Shown here: positions 24,019 to 32,473 of the stretch, piece by piece
Layout of the letters: each line of letters begins with the position of its first letter
How positions within the stretch are numbered: the stretch's first letter is position 1
NCBI RefSeq assembly: GCF_001456935.1
Contig: NZ_KQ758487.1
Span: 1 to 64,000, forward strand
Length of the DNA: 64,000 bases
Direction: 5' to 3'
From: [Bacillus] enclensis
Lineage (GTDB): Bacteria > Bacillota > Bacilli > Bacillales > Bacillaceae_B
The notes under the pieces: model-generated
The model's input: only the letters and a program-made list of their open reading frames with translations
What the model was told of the DNA's origin: nothing
The model's database searches: none
Translations under genes and position numbers: made by a program

Positions 24019-25086
24019 TCATCCATTATGATACTTGTACATCCATAAAACACCTGATTTCAACAGGCGGGCGACGCGTCCTGTGATGGAGCGCTCGTTC
24101 ACCAGTCCGAATCCGTGCTTCTTACCAAGTGAGCCCAGGATCCCCTTTAATTTGATCTTAGGCAGTTCATCCGGCAGGGGTTCATCTTTCCAGCGTTTCA
24201 GCAGGATCTGGACGATCTGCTCTGCCTGTCCTTCTGCCAGCTGTGCACTCGGAGCTTGCGGGAGACTCGCGCAGTCCCCGACAACATAGACATGTTCATC
24301 GTCCGGGAGATTATGATATTTGGAAATCACAACGCGCCCGCTTGAGTCTTTTTCAACTTCCATTTCACGGACGACACGTGTCGGTTGAATCCCGGCAGTC
24401 CATACGATGGCATCGCAGTAAATCTGCTCTTCGTGGTTATGAAGCGTGTTGGGCTCCACTTTTGTGATATTTGAATTATTCACGATTTCTACATTGTTTT
24501 CTTCGAACCAGCCGTGTACATAAGAGCTCAAGCGTTCCGGGAACGCATTCAGGATACGGGTTCCGCGGTCAAAAAGCTTGATCTTAAGATCGGAACGGCT
24601 TTCTCGCAGTTCACTGGCCAGCTCGATGCCGCTGAGTCCAGCTCCGACAATCCCGACAATGGAGCCGGCCGGAAGATTATTGAGTGTTTGATAAGTTCTT
24701 CGCGACTTGTCGATCGTCTGGATGCTGTATGTGAATTCGTCAGCACCAGGAACGTTATGGTATTTATCTTCACAGCCAAGGCCGACGACAAGGTCATCGT
24801 AAGGGACAGCCTCCTGATCCTGAAGATGAACAAGCTTATTTTTCGTATCAATCTTTGAAATTTCTCCGTACACATAGGATAAACGATCATGCTCCGGGAA
24901 TGATACGCGTACATGATGATCGGATATCGTGCCTGCTGCCAGAGCATAGTACTCCGTTTTCAAGCTGTGGTATGGATTGCGGTCAATTAACGTAATGGAT
25001 ACATCTTCCGGGAGTTGGTTCGGTAACAAGCGGAGAAGGACTCGCATATTGCCATATCCTCCGCCAAGCAGCACTAGTTGTTTCAT
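24019..25086 (-). CDS. yutJ: NADH dehydrogenase-like flavoprotein YutJ
   Basis: A 355-residue two-dinucleotide-binding oxidoreductase of the NDH-2-like family. FAD binds at KQLVLLGGGYGNMRVLLRLL near residue 3, NADH at VGIVGAGLSGIELASELRES near 145, and YVVGDCASLPQAPSAQLAEGQA near 278 closes the FAD site. Membrane-anchoring amphipathic helices are modest. Electron acceptor and role are unproven, and it is distinct from YumB at 34933. I place the start at ATG 25086, eight bases after AAAAGGGG, not at 25092. It reads divergently from yuzB. Confidence 0.88.
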   Translation of the reverse strand: MKQLVLLGGGYGNMRVLLRLLPNQLPEDVSITLIDRNPYHSLKTEYYALAAGTISDHHVRVSFPEHDRLSYVYGEISKIDTKNKLVHLQDQEAVPYDDLVVGLGCEDKYHNVPGADEFTYSIQTIDKSRRTYQTLNNLPAGSIVGIVGAGLSGIELASELRESRSDLKIKLFDRGTRILNAFPERLSSYVHGWFEENNVEIVNNSNITKVEPNTLHNHEEQIYCDAIVWTAGIQPTRVVREMEVEKDSSGRVVISKYHNLPDDEHVYVVGDCASLPQAPSAQLAEGQAEQIVQILLKRWKDEPLPDELPKIKLKGILGSLGKKHGFGLVNERSITGRVARLLKSGVLWMYKYHNG

Positions 25087-25412
25087 GATCATTTCCCCTT
25101 TTTGGCACTCAGCAATTTTGTTGGAATAAAATTTTATGTAAGATTCTCTACCGGGACAGAAGCAAAAGCTCCACCTTGATAGAGGCGAAAGGACGGCTGT
25201 CCTGAAAAGTAAGCATTTTCAATATGATTCATAATTGCATCGTTTTTTCAATAAATAAACCTATTAACATTAAAAGTATATCGAAATAACCTCGTTTTCA
25301 CAACAGAAATAAGGGAAATAGTTCACAATCTGTTATACAGATATACCATGCGCAATGATTGACGGGCGAATTAAAAAAAGGTAGCATTACAGAGAGTAGA
25401 GAGGTGATGAAA
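25087..25412. other. Intergenic region between divergent yutJ and yuzB
   Basis: About 325 bp. It should hold both promoters. On the minus strand TTGAAA near 25253 is followed 18 bases later by CATATT, a weak candidate for yutJ. No repeat or structured element was seen. Confidence 0.4.
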
Positions 25413-25649
25413 TTGCTGCCTATTATCGAATTTTGTATCAGTAATTTAGCGAGCGGAGCGCAAAAAGCGCTTGAAATATTAGAAAGAGATCCAAACCTCG
25501 ACGTCATTGAATACGGCTGCCTGGGCTACTGCGGGAAATGTGCGTCATCTTTTTACGCATTAGTGAATGGAGAGCCCGTTGAGGGGGATACACCAGAAGA
25601 ATTGGTGGAAAATATCTATAAGCACCTGGAAGAAAATCCGATGTTTTAA
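25413..25649 (+). CDS. yuzB: DUF1450 protein YuzB
   Basis: A 78-residue DUF1450 protein, same length as Bacillus subtilis YuzB. The TTG start at 25413 lies behind AGAGAGGTGATGAAA. The motif [20 protein letters not shown] is the family signature with its CX3CX2C-like cysteines. It may bind metal or a cluster, function unknown. The frame is open further upstream, but the TTG aligns with homologous N-termini ([11 protein letters not shown]). Confidence 0.88.
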   Translation: MLPIIEFCISNLASGAQKALEILERDPNLDVIEYGCLGYCGKCASSFYALVNGEPVEGDTPEELVENIYKHLEENPMF

Positions 25650-25655
25650 TATGCA

Positions 25656-25687
25656 GAAGCTGATCCTTTGGGTCGGCTTTTTTTGTT
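25656..25687 (+). terminator. Intrinsic terminator after yuzB
   Basis: AAGCTGATCC pairs with GGGTCGGCTT through two G-U pairs and is followed by T7. Confidence 0.8.
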
Positions 25688-25749
25688 TTGAGGAAGGAAT
25701 TGGAAGAGTTGTGGTGAATTAGAAAAGTATGATAAGAAAGGGTGAGGAT

Positions 25750-26124
25750 ATGAGTGTTTTCCTGGGTGTCATGCAAACCAACGTAATGGTGACAGATATC
25801 GTGGCAGCGAAGAATTGGTACAGTGAAATACTGCAGTGTAAAATAGAAAAAGATTACGGTACGACGGTCGTACTTTCATTTGGAGGGGGTTCTCCCTTAG
25901 GGACCCTTTGTTTAATTCAAGACAAAGAAGCAGCAGGTAGAAACCATTCAACTTATCCTGTATTGCAAATTTCTCGGAAATACAAAGATACTCTTTATGA
26001 AAAGCTTCGTGAAAAAGAGGTCAAAGTAGAAGAGGCACCGGCTCACCAAAGCCACTTTAAGTTTTTTGATCCCGATGGAAACATGCTCGAGGCATACAGT
26101 CCGGGCATATATGAAGAAAGCTAG
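25750..26124 (+). CDS. VOC (glyoxalase/bleomycin resistance) superfamily protein
   Basis: A 124-residue protein of the vicinal oxygen chelate fold. MQTNVMVTDIVAAKNWYSEI near residue 8 begins the first beta-alpha-beta module, and KFFDPDGNMLEAYSPG near 104 is the classic C-terminal module end with the metal-binding glutamate. Substrate is unknown. Members include lyases, dioxygenases and drug-binding proteins. The ATG is at 25750 after AAAGGGTGAGG, and the gene ends in a terminator overlapping its 3' end. Confidence 0.85.
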   Translation: MSVFLGVMQTNVMVTDIVAAKNWYSEILQCKIEKDYGTTVVLSFGGGSPLGTLCLIQDKEAAGRNHSTYPVLQISRKYKDTLYEKLREKEVKVEEAPAHQSHFKFFDPDGNMLEAYSPGIYEES

Positions 26125-26150
26125 AGCGGCTGCTCCAGCTTTCTTTTTTT
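26117..26150 (+). terminator. Intrinsic terminator at the end of the VOC gene
   Basis: AAAGCT-A-GAGC pairs with GCTC-C-AGCTTT, then a long T-run. The left arm includes the last codons. Confidence 0.85.
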
Positions 26151-26166
26151 GTCGCTCCTGAATTTG

Positions 26167-26885
26167 TTAAGCTGGGTTGTTCCGCTTCTGCTCCTTGAAG
26201 CTTTCCCTCATTTCATACCACCGTTCCTTGGCCATTTCCACAATCTTCGGTTCAGTTGAAAGATGCTGTTTTTCTATTACTTTTGAAAGGTATTTTACAG
26301 CTTCATCAACTTTATCCTGACGGCGGAGGAGTTCTGCAATCAGATAGAGAAGTTTCGTTTCGGACATGGACGTTCCTTTGAAATCATCGCTTAAATAGGA
26401 CTCGATATATTCATGGGTGGCAAGATTGATGAATCTTCTTTCCTGGTCTGATTGATTGATTTTTCGGTACAGCCACGCCGTACGCAAATAGAGTCCGGCG
26501 ATCGTGAGTTTCTTTTCCTTTTTGATCAAGGCACAATACGCAGCGAGCTTGTACGTTTTGATTGCCTCATCGATGGTACGGATATCGCCGTAGTCCTGGG
26601 GCTGCCAGTGACGGCTGATTTTTTTCTCGAGGTCTGTTTTTAAAACCGGAACGATATATTTGCTGAATTCATCGGTAAAAGAGAAGCCGCATCGGGGGGG
26701 CATACGGATACATTGTAGAGTAAAGGGTTGATTTCATCTGAACCGTATACAGGGCAGAAGTCACTTTCATGACCTTTCACTTTGACGAAACGGGAGCGGA
26801 TTTTGGTGGTGGAATAGGAATGCCTGCATGCAAGGCACTGGATTTTTTTATCGTAGTAAGGAGTTAATTCAGTCATCAATCTCAC
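26167..26885 (-). pseudogene. DUF2225 gene interrupted at a C7 homopolymer
   Basis: Two overlapping minus-strand frames together make one DUF2225 protein of about 237 residues. The upstream part (from 26885) has ELTPYYDKKIQCLACRHSY with a CXXC and reads to VCPPD before going out of frame. The downstream part continues RCGFSFTDEFSKYIVPVL. The family reads VCP(K/R)CGFSFTDEF across this point, so the frame breaks exactly at the run of seven G (26694-26700, seven C on the coding strand). Five C would restore CPRCG. DUF2225 proteins have two zinc-ribbon-like cysteine pairs followed by a TPR-like helical part. It may be a true mutation, a phase-variable tract or a sequencing error. Confidence 0.82.
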
Positions 26886-27003
26886 CTCAGGAAAGGGACT
26901 ATTTTCCTTATTATACCTTGTTTTAGGTGGAGAGGACTAGTCTTTTCTTCAGGGAAGTGGCTGATTGTTGGGTATTTTTACTTAGTGAGAGGACGGGGAC
27001 TCG

Positions 27004-27064
27004 GTGCCTGGCACGATCAGGCGTTTTTGAGCCAGGCCTAAAGGGGTGATTTGAGCCAGGCACC
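27004..27064. repeat. GTGCCTGGCAC-type intergenic motif cluster
   Basis: The 315-bp gap before yutM holds a palindromic GTGCCTGGCAC (27004-27014) and two GAGCCAGGC words (27029, 27053), the latter extended to GAGCCAGGCACC. A related CGGGCCTGGCTC occurs near 36405. Such words are common between Bacillus genes and have no known function to me. Confidence 0.5.
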
Positions 27065-27200
27065 ACATCCCGGGAACCACCAACAAATGAAATTTTTTCA
27101 GAAGGGGCAGATGTCATTCACATAGTTCCCATCGGTTGAGTAGTAAAATAGAAAGGAGTATACTAATAAGTAAGAAGAGAAAAGGTTGGAGGTGTAGTGA

Positions 27201-27563
27201 ATGAGTGAAGTTGTAATTCTTACGGAAGCTGCTGCCCTTCAGATTAAAGATATGATGAAGGAACATGATGAGGCAGATGCCATGCTTCGCGTATCGGTTA
27301 AAGGTGGAGGCTGCAGCGGCCTTTCTTACGGAATGGGTTTCGAACACGAGGTGCAGGAAGGCGATGAAGTCCTGGAACAGTTCGAACTGAAGCTTGTCGT
27401 TTCCAAGGAAGATGCTCCCATTTTAAATGGTACAAAAATTGATTATAAGCAGTCCATGATGGGCGGAGGCTTTACGATCGATAATCCAAATGCCATTGCT
27501 TCATGCGGGTGCGGATCTTCGTTCGTGACGGCAACGAATAAAGGAACGCCTGAGAACTGCTAG
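27201..27563 (+). CDS. yutM: A-type iron-sulfur carrier YutM (ErpA/IscA-like)
   Basis: A 120-residue HesB/IscA-family protein. The three cluster-binding cysteines are visible in KGGGCSGLSYGM (near residue 37) and SCGCGSSF (near 100). It should deliver Fe-S clusters to apo-proteins. The ATG follows GGAGGTGTAGTGA. The last 45 coding bases belong to a 54-bp sequence repeated at 30905-30958, so the present 3' end was probably supplied by an inserted element while keeping the protein sequence unchanged. Confidence 0.94.
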   Translation: MSEVVILTEAAALQIKDMMKEHDEADAMLRVSVKGGGCSGLSYGMGFEHEVQEGDEVLEQFELKLVVSKEDAPILNGTKIDYKQSMMGGGFTIDNPNAIASCGCGSSFVTATNKGTPENC

Positions 27564-27572
27564 AAGATAAAT
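27519..27572 (+). repeat. Left attachment-like direct repeat (yutM 3' end)
   Basis: 54 bp identical to 30905-30958, from TCGTTCGTGACGG through the yutM stop to AGATAAAT. The copies differ just after it. Duplication of a gene's 3' end on both sides of foreign DNA is the usual trace of site-specific integration. Confidence 0.85.
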
Positions 27573-27596
27573 GAAGAATTTAGGGTTGTTAACTAC

Positions 27597-27655
27597 AGTC
27601 CTTCTCGATAGTTAATGTTAGAGACTAACTATCTGAGGAGGACTTTTTTAGGCCT
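27597..27655 (+). terminator. Terminator after yutM, supplied by the cassette
   Basis: AGTCCTTCTCGATAGTTA pairs with TAACTATCTGAGGAGGACT (one bulge), followed by T6. It lies inside the insertion, while the host's own terminator is at 30964/32461. Confidence 0.85.
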
Positions 27656-28138
27656 TTAAATAAAATAAAGAAAAGAACACAAATAGGAAAAAAGAAGTAA
27701 CGCTTACGTGAAAAGACGCTGGGGAATTATCCAATAGACTTAAAAAGTGGTTAAATTAACATTATAAAGTAGAGTTTATAGACGCACTCACATCACAGCG
27801 CATCAGGAATTATATTAATTACTTGAATTATGCTGCAAAAAATATGATGGGCACAGGTAAATAAACAATGATGAACAAGGCATTGGTTTATCTGAGATAA
27901 CGACTAACAGTGGCCTTAGAGTTACATAAAGCAATTTTTAACTACTAAACAACCAAATTAATGAGATTATTTCAGATATAGCGACCATAAGCATTTTATT
28001 TTGTTGATGTATTTTTTCTATATCTGCTCATATTGTAAAGGTCTATTAAATAAAAGTATTACTAAATGAAGTAGAATCACTCACAGATTCATTCTACTCC
28101 AAAAACGTTAGGGTAGTGGTATTTAGAGGATTATAAAA
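27656..28138. other. AT-rich region of the cassette without a clear gene
   Basis: No convincing gene. A short open frame at about 27775-27864 (containing SQRIRNYINYLNYAAKNMMG) lacks a start and could be a remnant, perhaps of a recombinase, but this is a guess. Stops occur in all frames elsewhere. Confidence 0.4.
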
Positions 28139-28166
28139 GAGAGAGCCAGTTATTTGGTTCTCTCCT
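28139..28166 (-). terminator. Terminator of the DUF262-HNH gene
   Basis: On the minus strand GAGAGAACCA pairs with TGGCTCTCTC (one mismatch), followed by TTTTAT. It lies just after the stop at 28173. Confidence 0.7.
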
Positions 28167-28172
28167 TAAGTG

Positions 28173-30752
28173 TTAATTTAATATTCTATTTCCCTTTTTT
28201 CTGTTACAATCCTTATGTGTTAATTGAAGATTAAGGAACTTATCACTGCCACCCACACTTAGAGGGACTCTGTGATCGACTTCAATATCATCAGAAATAA
28301 ATAATAACGAGTTACATAATGGACAAATATTATTTTGCTTTTTTAAAAGTTCCTTTTTTTCATCCACTTCTAGCTTGATTTTCCGGTCATCAACTTTATA
28401 TTTCTCCCAAAATTCGTCCATCATAAGTTTGTATTTAGTTAATCCCATCCCATTTTGATCTTCAAAGGGGAGAGATTTTGTGAATCTAAATAAGTTAGTA
28501 ATATCTTCTTTGATTTTTAACCTATGAGTTCTTACCATTTGATATGGAATTTTAGACAGGACATACCATAATGCATAAAAGCTTTGTAATGTTCTTCTTG
28601 CTGTTCTGGATTGGGACAAATAAAATAATTCATCTAGTTCTTTTTTTAAATATTCATCAAGATTCTCCGAAACATCTTTTTCTACTAATAACAACTTTAA
28701 CTTTCTTATAAATGTATCTACCGAAGTAATCGATTTTAAATATGCATTCTTTACTGAGTCTTGTTCTGAAGCAGTATTTAATAATTTTGTTATTTCGGTT
28801 TTAGCTCTTACTCTGAAGTTGATTTTATCGTTCCTTTGGTAAATATCTAAATCATTGTGAGCATCAGGATTTTCCGATTTATAGTCAAAATACGCCAATG
28901 TAGTGATTAATTCTTCATTTTCCATTCTTGTATTTTTTAGTCTTGAATAAAACCAACTGTTATACTTTTCTGCGAGAGTTCTGATCTTTTTAGTGATTTC
29001 CACATCGATGTAAGAATTCCACATCTCAAAAGTATTTTCTCTTATTGGATACGGTTTATTGTTTAATCTTATAAAAAGGTCTATCGGATCGAATTGAGGG
29101 TTAATTTTAGAATCAATTGTCACAAGTGACAGATTAAAATCAAGAATCTTTTCCTTTGAATCATCATCTAAGTCATCATAACCTCGCCCTTTAAATTCGT
29201 CTAAAATTCTAAGTTTATTTAATTTATACTTGTGTTTATCTGAAAGAATTCTGTTGCCTTCTTCGTCTAAGAACTCTTCACCAATAAATCCAAGTATTGA
29301 GAGAAGACGCTGTTGACCATCGACTACTTCTAGAATTCCATCTTGTCTTTTGAAAATAAAAATTGGTGGTAATTTAATCCCTAACAATATACTTTCTATA
29401 ATTGCGGAGGATTTCATTTGGTTAATGGATTCACCTCTTTGATATGATGGTCTAAGCAAGAAGCGTTTTCTATTCATTAATCTGCAAATGTCATCAATTG
29501 TAGTCGTGCTTGCATCAGGTTTATTTAATCTAAGAGTCTCAAACTCCTCTATTAGTTCATTTGTATCTGGAGTATTGTTCATAACTTTTTTTAACTTTCG
29601 TTGAGTAGCCATATTATTCTTAATGTAGACTTCTAGATTCACACCTAATAGCTCCTCAAAGAATGAAGCAGTTCCAGTGTATCTTTCCTTCATTTCCTTA
29701 TAAAAATGACTATTTTCAAGCGTGTACAACTTGAAGTTATTTGAAATGAAATCAACTAACTTTTGTTTAATAGTTTCGTCGTGTAGTGTGTCTAAACTTA
29801 TTTTTTCCTGTTCAAGGACTGTGCAAGCCCAAAAAAGGCATTCGAAAACCAATTTGTTATGCTCTACACCATCAACTTCTAACCTATTCTTCATTTCCTT
29901 AGTAAACTCAACTTTTCTAAAAAAACTTTCATAAAGCCTCTCAACATCAGTAGTGGTATTACTAAGGTTTTCAAAGAAACGCTGAATCAATTCTTTTCTG
30001 CTTTGTGAGGTACTGTAATAATTAATAGGGAGATTGTGTAATACGAGAAATAATCTTATTTTTTGCATTGCTTTCTCTAGCTTTATCCCTTTTTTACTGG
30101 TTTCCCTCTCTCTTTCAGAAAAGAATAAATCTAGGAAGTCTAAATAATTTCCCTTATTCTCTTTAAATCTCTTTTTGAAATAAGTTGTAGTATCATCATT
30201 AATGTAAATGGCCTTTTCAATTTCAGCGTTCTTTAAAGGTGTTATACCAGAATTGTATCGGCGGAAAATTTCTTTTTTTATTTGATCTTCTTTTCTTTCA
30301 TCTAATCTAGGTTCGTTGACTACACTAAACTCTATAATTCTAATTTTTGTATCCCAAAATACATCTTGCAAACCCATATCGAAATCATCAAAACTTTTCT
30401 TTTTCAAATCAGGAAAGACACTCAGTCCTTTATTAGTTAAATGGAATTTGTTTTCTTTAAATCTTTTTATAGTCTCAAATCTTTGCCGCCCGTCTATAAC
30501 TTCTATGTTTTTTCCTGTATTAAAAAAGACTAAAGGTGGAATTTCTGTACCAAGTAATATGCTTTCAATAAAATAACTAGCCTTATCATTATCCCATACA
30601 TAATTTCGTTGATAATAAGGATCGTATACTGTATTCTTTGTCCTTCTTTCATTTGCAAACAATGTTTCAATTGACATTACTTTTGATTCAATTTTAATAT
30701 GTGTTTTAAAGATTTCTTTTATTTCTTCATCTTTTAAAAATAGTTCAGCCAT
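28173..30752 (-). CDS. Tandem DUF262 plus HNH nuclease, candidate single-gene phage defence protein
   Basis: An 859-residue protein. It has two DUF262 (GmrSD N-terminal, ParB-like NTPase) domains: the first with YQRNYVW at 47-53, FIESILLG at 61-68 and DGRQR at 87-91, the second with PSYQRG at 435-440, IIESILLG at 451-458 and DGQQR at 478-482. The C-terminus is an HNH nuclease: CPLC (810-813), DH (826-827), N841 and CN (849-850). The two DUF262 blocks align over their motif regions, so the gene arose by internal duplication. DUF262 proteins with nuclease domains (GmrSD, BrxU, SspE) use the NTPase to control DNA cleavage, often of modified phage DNA. A similar role is inferred. Good ribosome binding site GGAGGA, eight bases before the ATG. 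It is the only gene of the cassette. Confidence 0.88.
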   Translation of the reverse strand: MAELFLKDEEIKEIFKTHIKIESKVMSIETLFANERRTKNTVYDPYYQRNYVWDNDKASYFIESILLGTEIPPLVFFNTGKNIEVIDGRQRFETIKRFKENKFHLTNKGLSVFPDLKKKSFDDFDMGLQDVFWDTKIRIIEFSVVNEPRLDERKEDQIKKEIFRRYNSGITPLKNAEIEKAIYINDDTTTYFKKRFKENKGNYLDFLDLFFSERERETSKKGIKLEKAMQKIRLFLVLHNLPINYYSTSQSRKELIQRFFENLSNTTTDVERLYESFFRKVEFTKEMKNRLEVDGVEHNKLVFECLFWACTVLEQEKISLDTLHDETIKQKLVDFISNNFKLYTLENSHFYKEMKERYTGTASFFEELLGVNLEVYIKNNMATQRKLKKVMNNTPDTNELIEEFETLRLNKPDASTTTIDDICRLMNRKRFLLRPSYQRGESINQMKSSAIIESILLGIKLPPIFIFKRQDGILEVVDGQQRLLSILGFIGEEFLDEEGNRILSDKHKYKLNKLRILDEFKGRGYDDLDDDSKEKILDFNLSLVTIDSKINPQFDPIDLFIRLNNKPYPIRENTFEMWNSYIDVEITKKIRTLAEKYNSWFYSRLKNTRMENEELITTLAYFDYKSENPDAHNDLDIYQRNDKINFRVRAKTEITKLLNTASEQDSVKNAYLKSITSVDTFIRKLKLLLVEKDVSENLDEYLKKELDELFYLSQSRTARRTLQSFYALWYVLSKIPYQMVRTHRLKIKEDITNLFRFTKSLPFEDQNGMGLTKYKLMMDEFWEKYKVDDRKIKLEVDEKKELLKKQNNICPLCNSLLFISDDIEVDHRVPLSVGGSDKFLNLQLTHKDCNRKKGNRILN

Positions 30753-30904
30753 TTTAATATTCCTCCAATTTGTTCTTTGTAATTAAATTCGACAAAAATT
30801 CCCAGTCCCCTCTTTTCATATATCTAGAATGATATTTACTGAACCTATGAGTATAGATGAAGGACTAATTTTAATGAACTTATATTCATTAGGATGCCGT
30901 ATCA

Positions 30905-30958
30905 TCGTTCGTGACGGCAACGAATAAAGGAACGCCTGAGAACTGCTAGAAGATAAAT
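30905..30958 (+). repeat. Right attachment-like direct repeat (original yutM 3' end)
   Basis: Identical to 27519-27572 over 54 bp. It is followed by AAAGAGGACCCTCCCG, the left half of the old yutM terminator. It is no longer coding. Confidence 0.85.
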
Positions 30959-31081
30959 AAAGAGGACCCTCCCGATTTCTAAAATGTACCCTATAGAGTA
31001 GACACTTGAAAAAGTCTACCTATAGGGTATTTTTTTTGTATAATGACAAATAGACAACTAGTAGAAATTGGGGAAAACATC

Positions 31082-31495
31082 ATGAGTAAAAAAACATTCA
31101 CAGAGAAAGAAATCCAACTATTATCCATTAATCCTTTTGTCAAAGCTGTTAGCTCTAAGGGAATTACCTACACAGATGAATTTAAACGCCTTTTTATCTC
31201 TGAGAAGAAGAAAGGCAAGTTCTCTAGACAGATCTTTGAAGATGCTGGATTTGATACAGATATAATTGGTATGGCACGTATTCATTCCGCTAGTAAGAGG
31301 TGGAATGCTGCTTATAAAAGGAACGGAGTTTTGGGGCTCAGTGACACAAGGAAAGGCCATTCTGGGAGACCTAGACAACGGGAGTTTCCCTTGAGGATAA
31401 GAATGCTCGACTAGAAGCTCAAATCAACCTGCTTAAAGCGGAAAATGAACTTCTAAAAAAGATTCGATTCGCGGAAAGGGGGCTAAAGAAGTAGT
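31082..31495 (+). pseudogene. IS3 OrfA, frameshifted
   Basis: OrfA starts MSKKTFTEKEIQLL (ATG 31082) and includes a helix-turn-helix region. The frame reads to GRPRQREF and then diverges at about 31384. One base later in another frame, SLEDKNARLEAQINLLKAEN continues as the expected leucine-zipper end, to the TAG at 31493-31495. A single base has been lost. The A6G run at 31455-31461 is the expected programmed -1 slippery site into OrfB. Confidence 0.75.
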
Positions 31496-32410
31496 CCTCT
31501 CCCCAAGTCAAAAGTTCATTCTCATTCGTTCCGTAATAGAGAAATATAAACTCAAAAAATGGTGAGATACCTTTGTGGGGTCGCAGGAGTTTCCAGAAGT
31601 GCCTACTATAAATACTACTCTCACGAGTCTCAAGAGCGTAGAAAACAACGGGAAGCAAGGGATGAAGAACTGAAAGAAATCATCTTAAAAGCGTTCCGTC
31701 ATAAGAAGCGCAAGAAAGGGGCGCGTCAAATCAAAATGACTTTGGCGGGTCAATTTAAGATTGTCTTTAACTTGAAAAGAATTCGAAGAATCATGAAGAA
31801 ATATAACATCGTTTGCCCCTTCCGGAGGGCGAATCCATATAGGCGTCTAATGAAGGCCACCCAGGAACATTCAGTGGTCCCTAACCTACTGGAGCGCCAA
31901 TTCAATCAGGGTAAACCAGGCAAAGTGCTGTTAACAGACATCACTTACTTGAACTATGGTAAAAGTTCCAGAGCTTATTTATCCATGATATTGGATGGCT
32001 CCAGTGGTGAAGCTCTTGCTTACCATGTGTCTGACAGAATGACTATGGAATTAGCCACAGATACCCTCAAAAAACTAAAGAAAAACAGAAGGTTTAAAAA
32101 ACATAAAGATTCACTCATCCATTCGGATCAAGGGGTTCACTATACCCATCCCCAATTTCAGAAAATGGTTAAAAAACTTGGAATCCGGCAATCAATGTCC
32201 CGAAGGGGCAACTGTTGGGATAACGCCCCCATTGAATCATTCTTTGGACACCTAAAAGATGAAACCTCTATTAAATCCTGCCTGACACTAGAGGAAGTAC
32301 AAAAGGAAATTAAGCAATACATGACTTACTATAATCACTATAGGTATCAATGGAACAGAAAAAAGATGACCCCTGTTCAATACAGAAATCATCTTTTAGT
32401 TGCAGCTTAG
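31462..32410 (+). pseudogene. IS3 OrfB transposase, frame interrupted near its N-terminus
   Basis: From the slippery site the OrfB frame reads AKEVVLSPSQKFILIRSVIE and YKLKKW before a stop. The main part resumes in the -1 frame at 31559 (MVRYLCGVAGVSRSAYYKYY) and runs to 32410. The break is at a run of six A (31554-31559) where seven are expected. The DDE residues are intact: TDITYL, HSDQGVHYTHPQF and NAPIESFFGHLKDE. Without frameshifting at A6 no full OrfAB protein can form. Confidence 0.8.
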
Positions 32411-32473
32411 GCTTTTTTAAAATGTCCTTTACAAAGGGTACACTTTATTACGGGAGGGTCCTTCTTTTTGTTT

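Larger units (their letters stand above)
27519..30904. mobile_element. Integrated 3.4-kb cassette with a DUF262-HNH gene
   Basis: One repeat unit of 3386 bp inserted at the 3' end of yutM. It contains a terminator, about 500 bp of AT-rich non-coding sequence and one large minus-strand gene. Base composition is clearly more AT-rich than the surrounding genes. No intact integrase is present, so mobilisation in trans or loss of the integrase is inferred. The second repeat copy marks the far edge. Confidence 0.78.
30985..32442 (+). mobile_element. IS3-family insertion sequence, probably inactive
   Basis: Ends are TGTACCCTATAGAGTAGACA (30985 on) and, inverted, TGTACCCTTTGTAAAGGACA (to 32442), about 1458 bp. 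Outside them AAAA and CTTT can extend the inverted repeat slightly, so exact ends and target duplication are uncertain. Two transposase genes are present but each carries a frame break. It landed in the loop of a terminator. Confidence 0.85.
30964..32461. terminator. Former yutM/yhfK terminator split by an IS element
   Basis: GGACCCTCCCG (30964-30974) and CGGGAGGGTCC (32451-32461) are perfect inverted repeats, with TTCTTTTTG after the right arm and CTTTATTT on the other strand. Without the IS they would form one bidirectional hairpin between yutM and the convergent yhfK. Confidence 0.75.

Noticed and set aside
27775..27864. Integrase remnant in the cassette
   Set aside because: About 30 codons without a start and no recombinase catalytic residues. 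Similarity is too vague to call.
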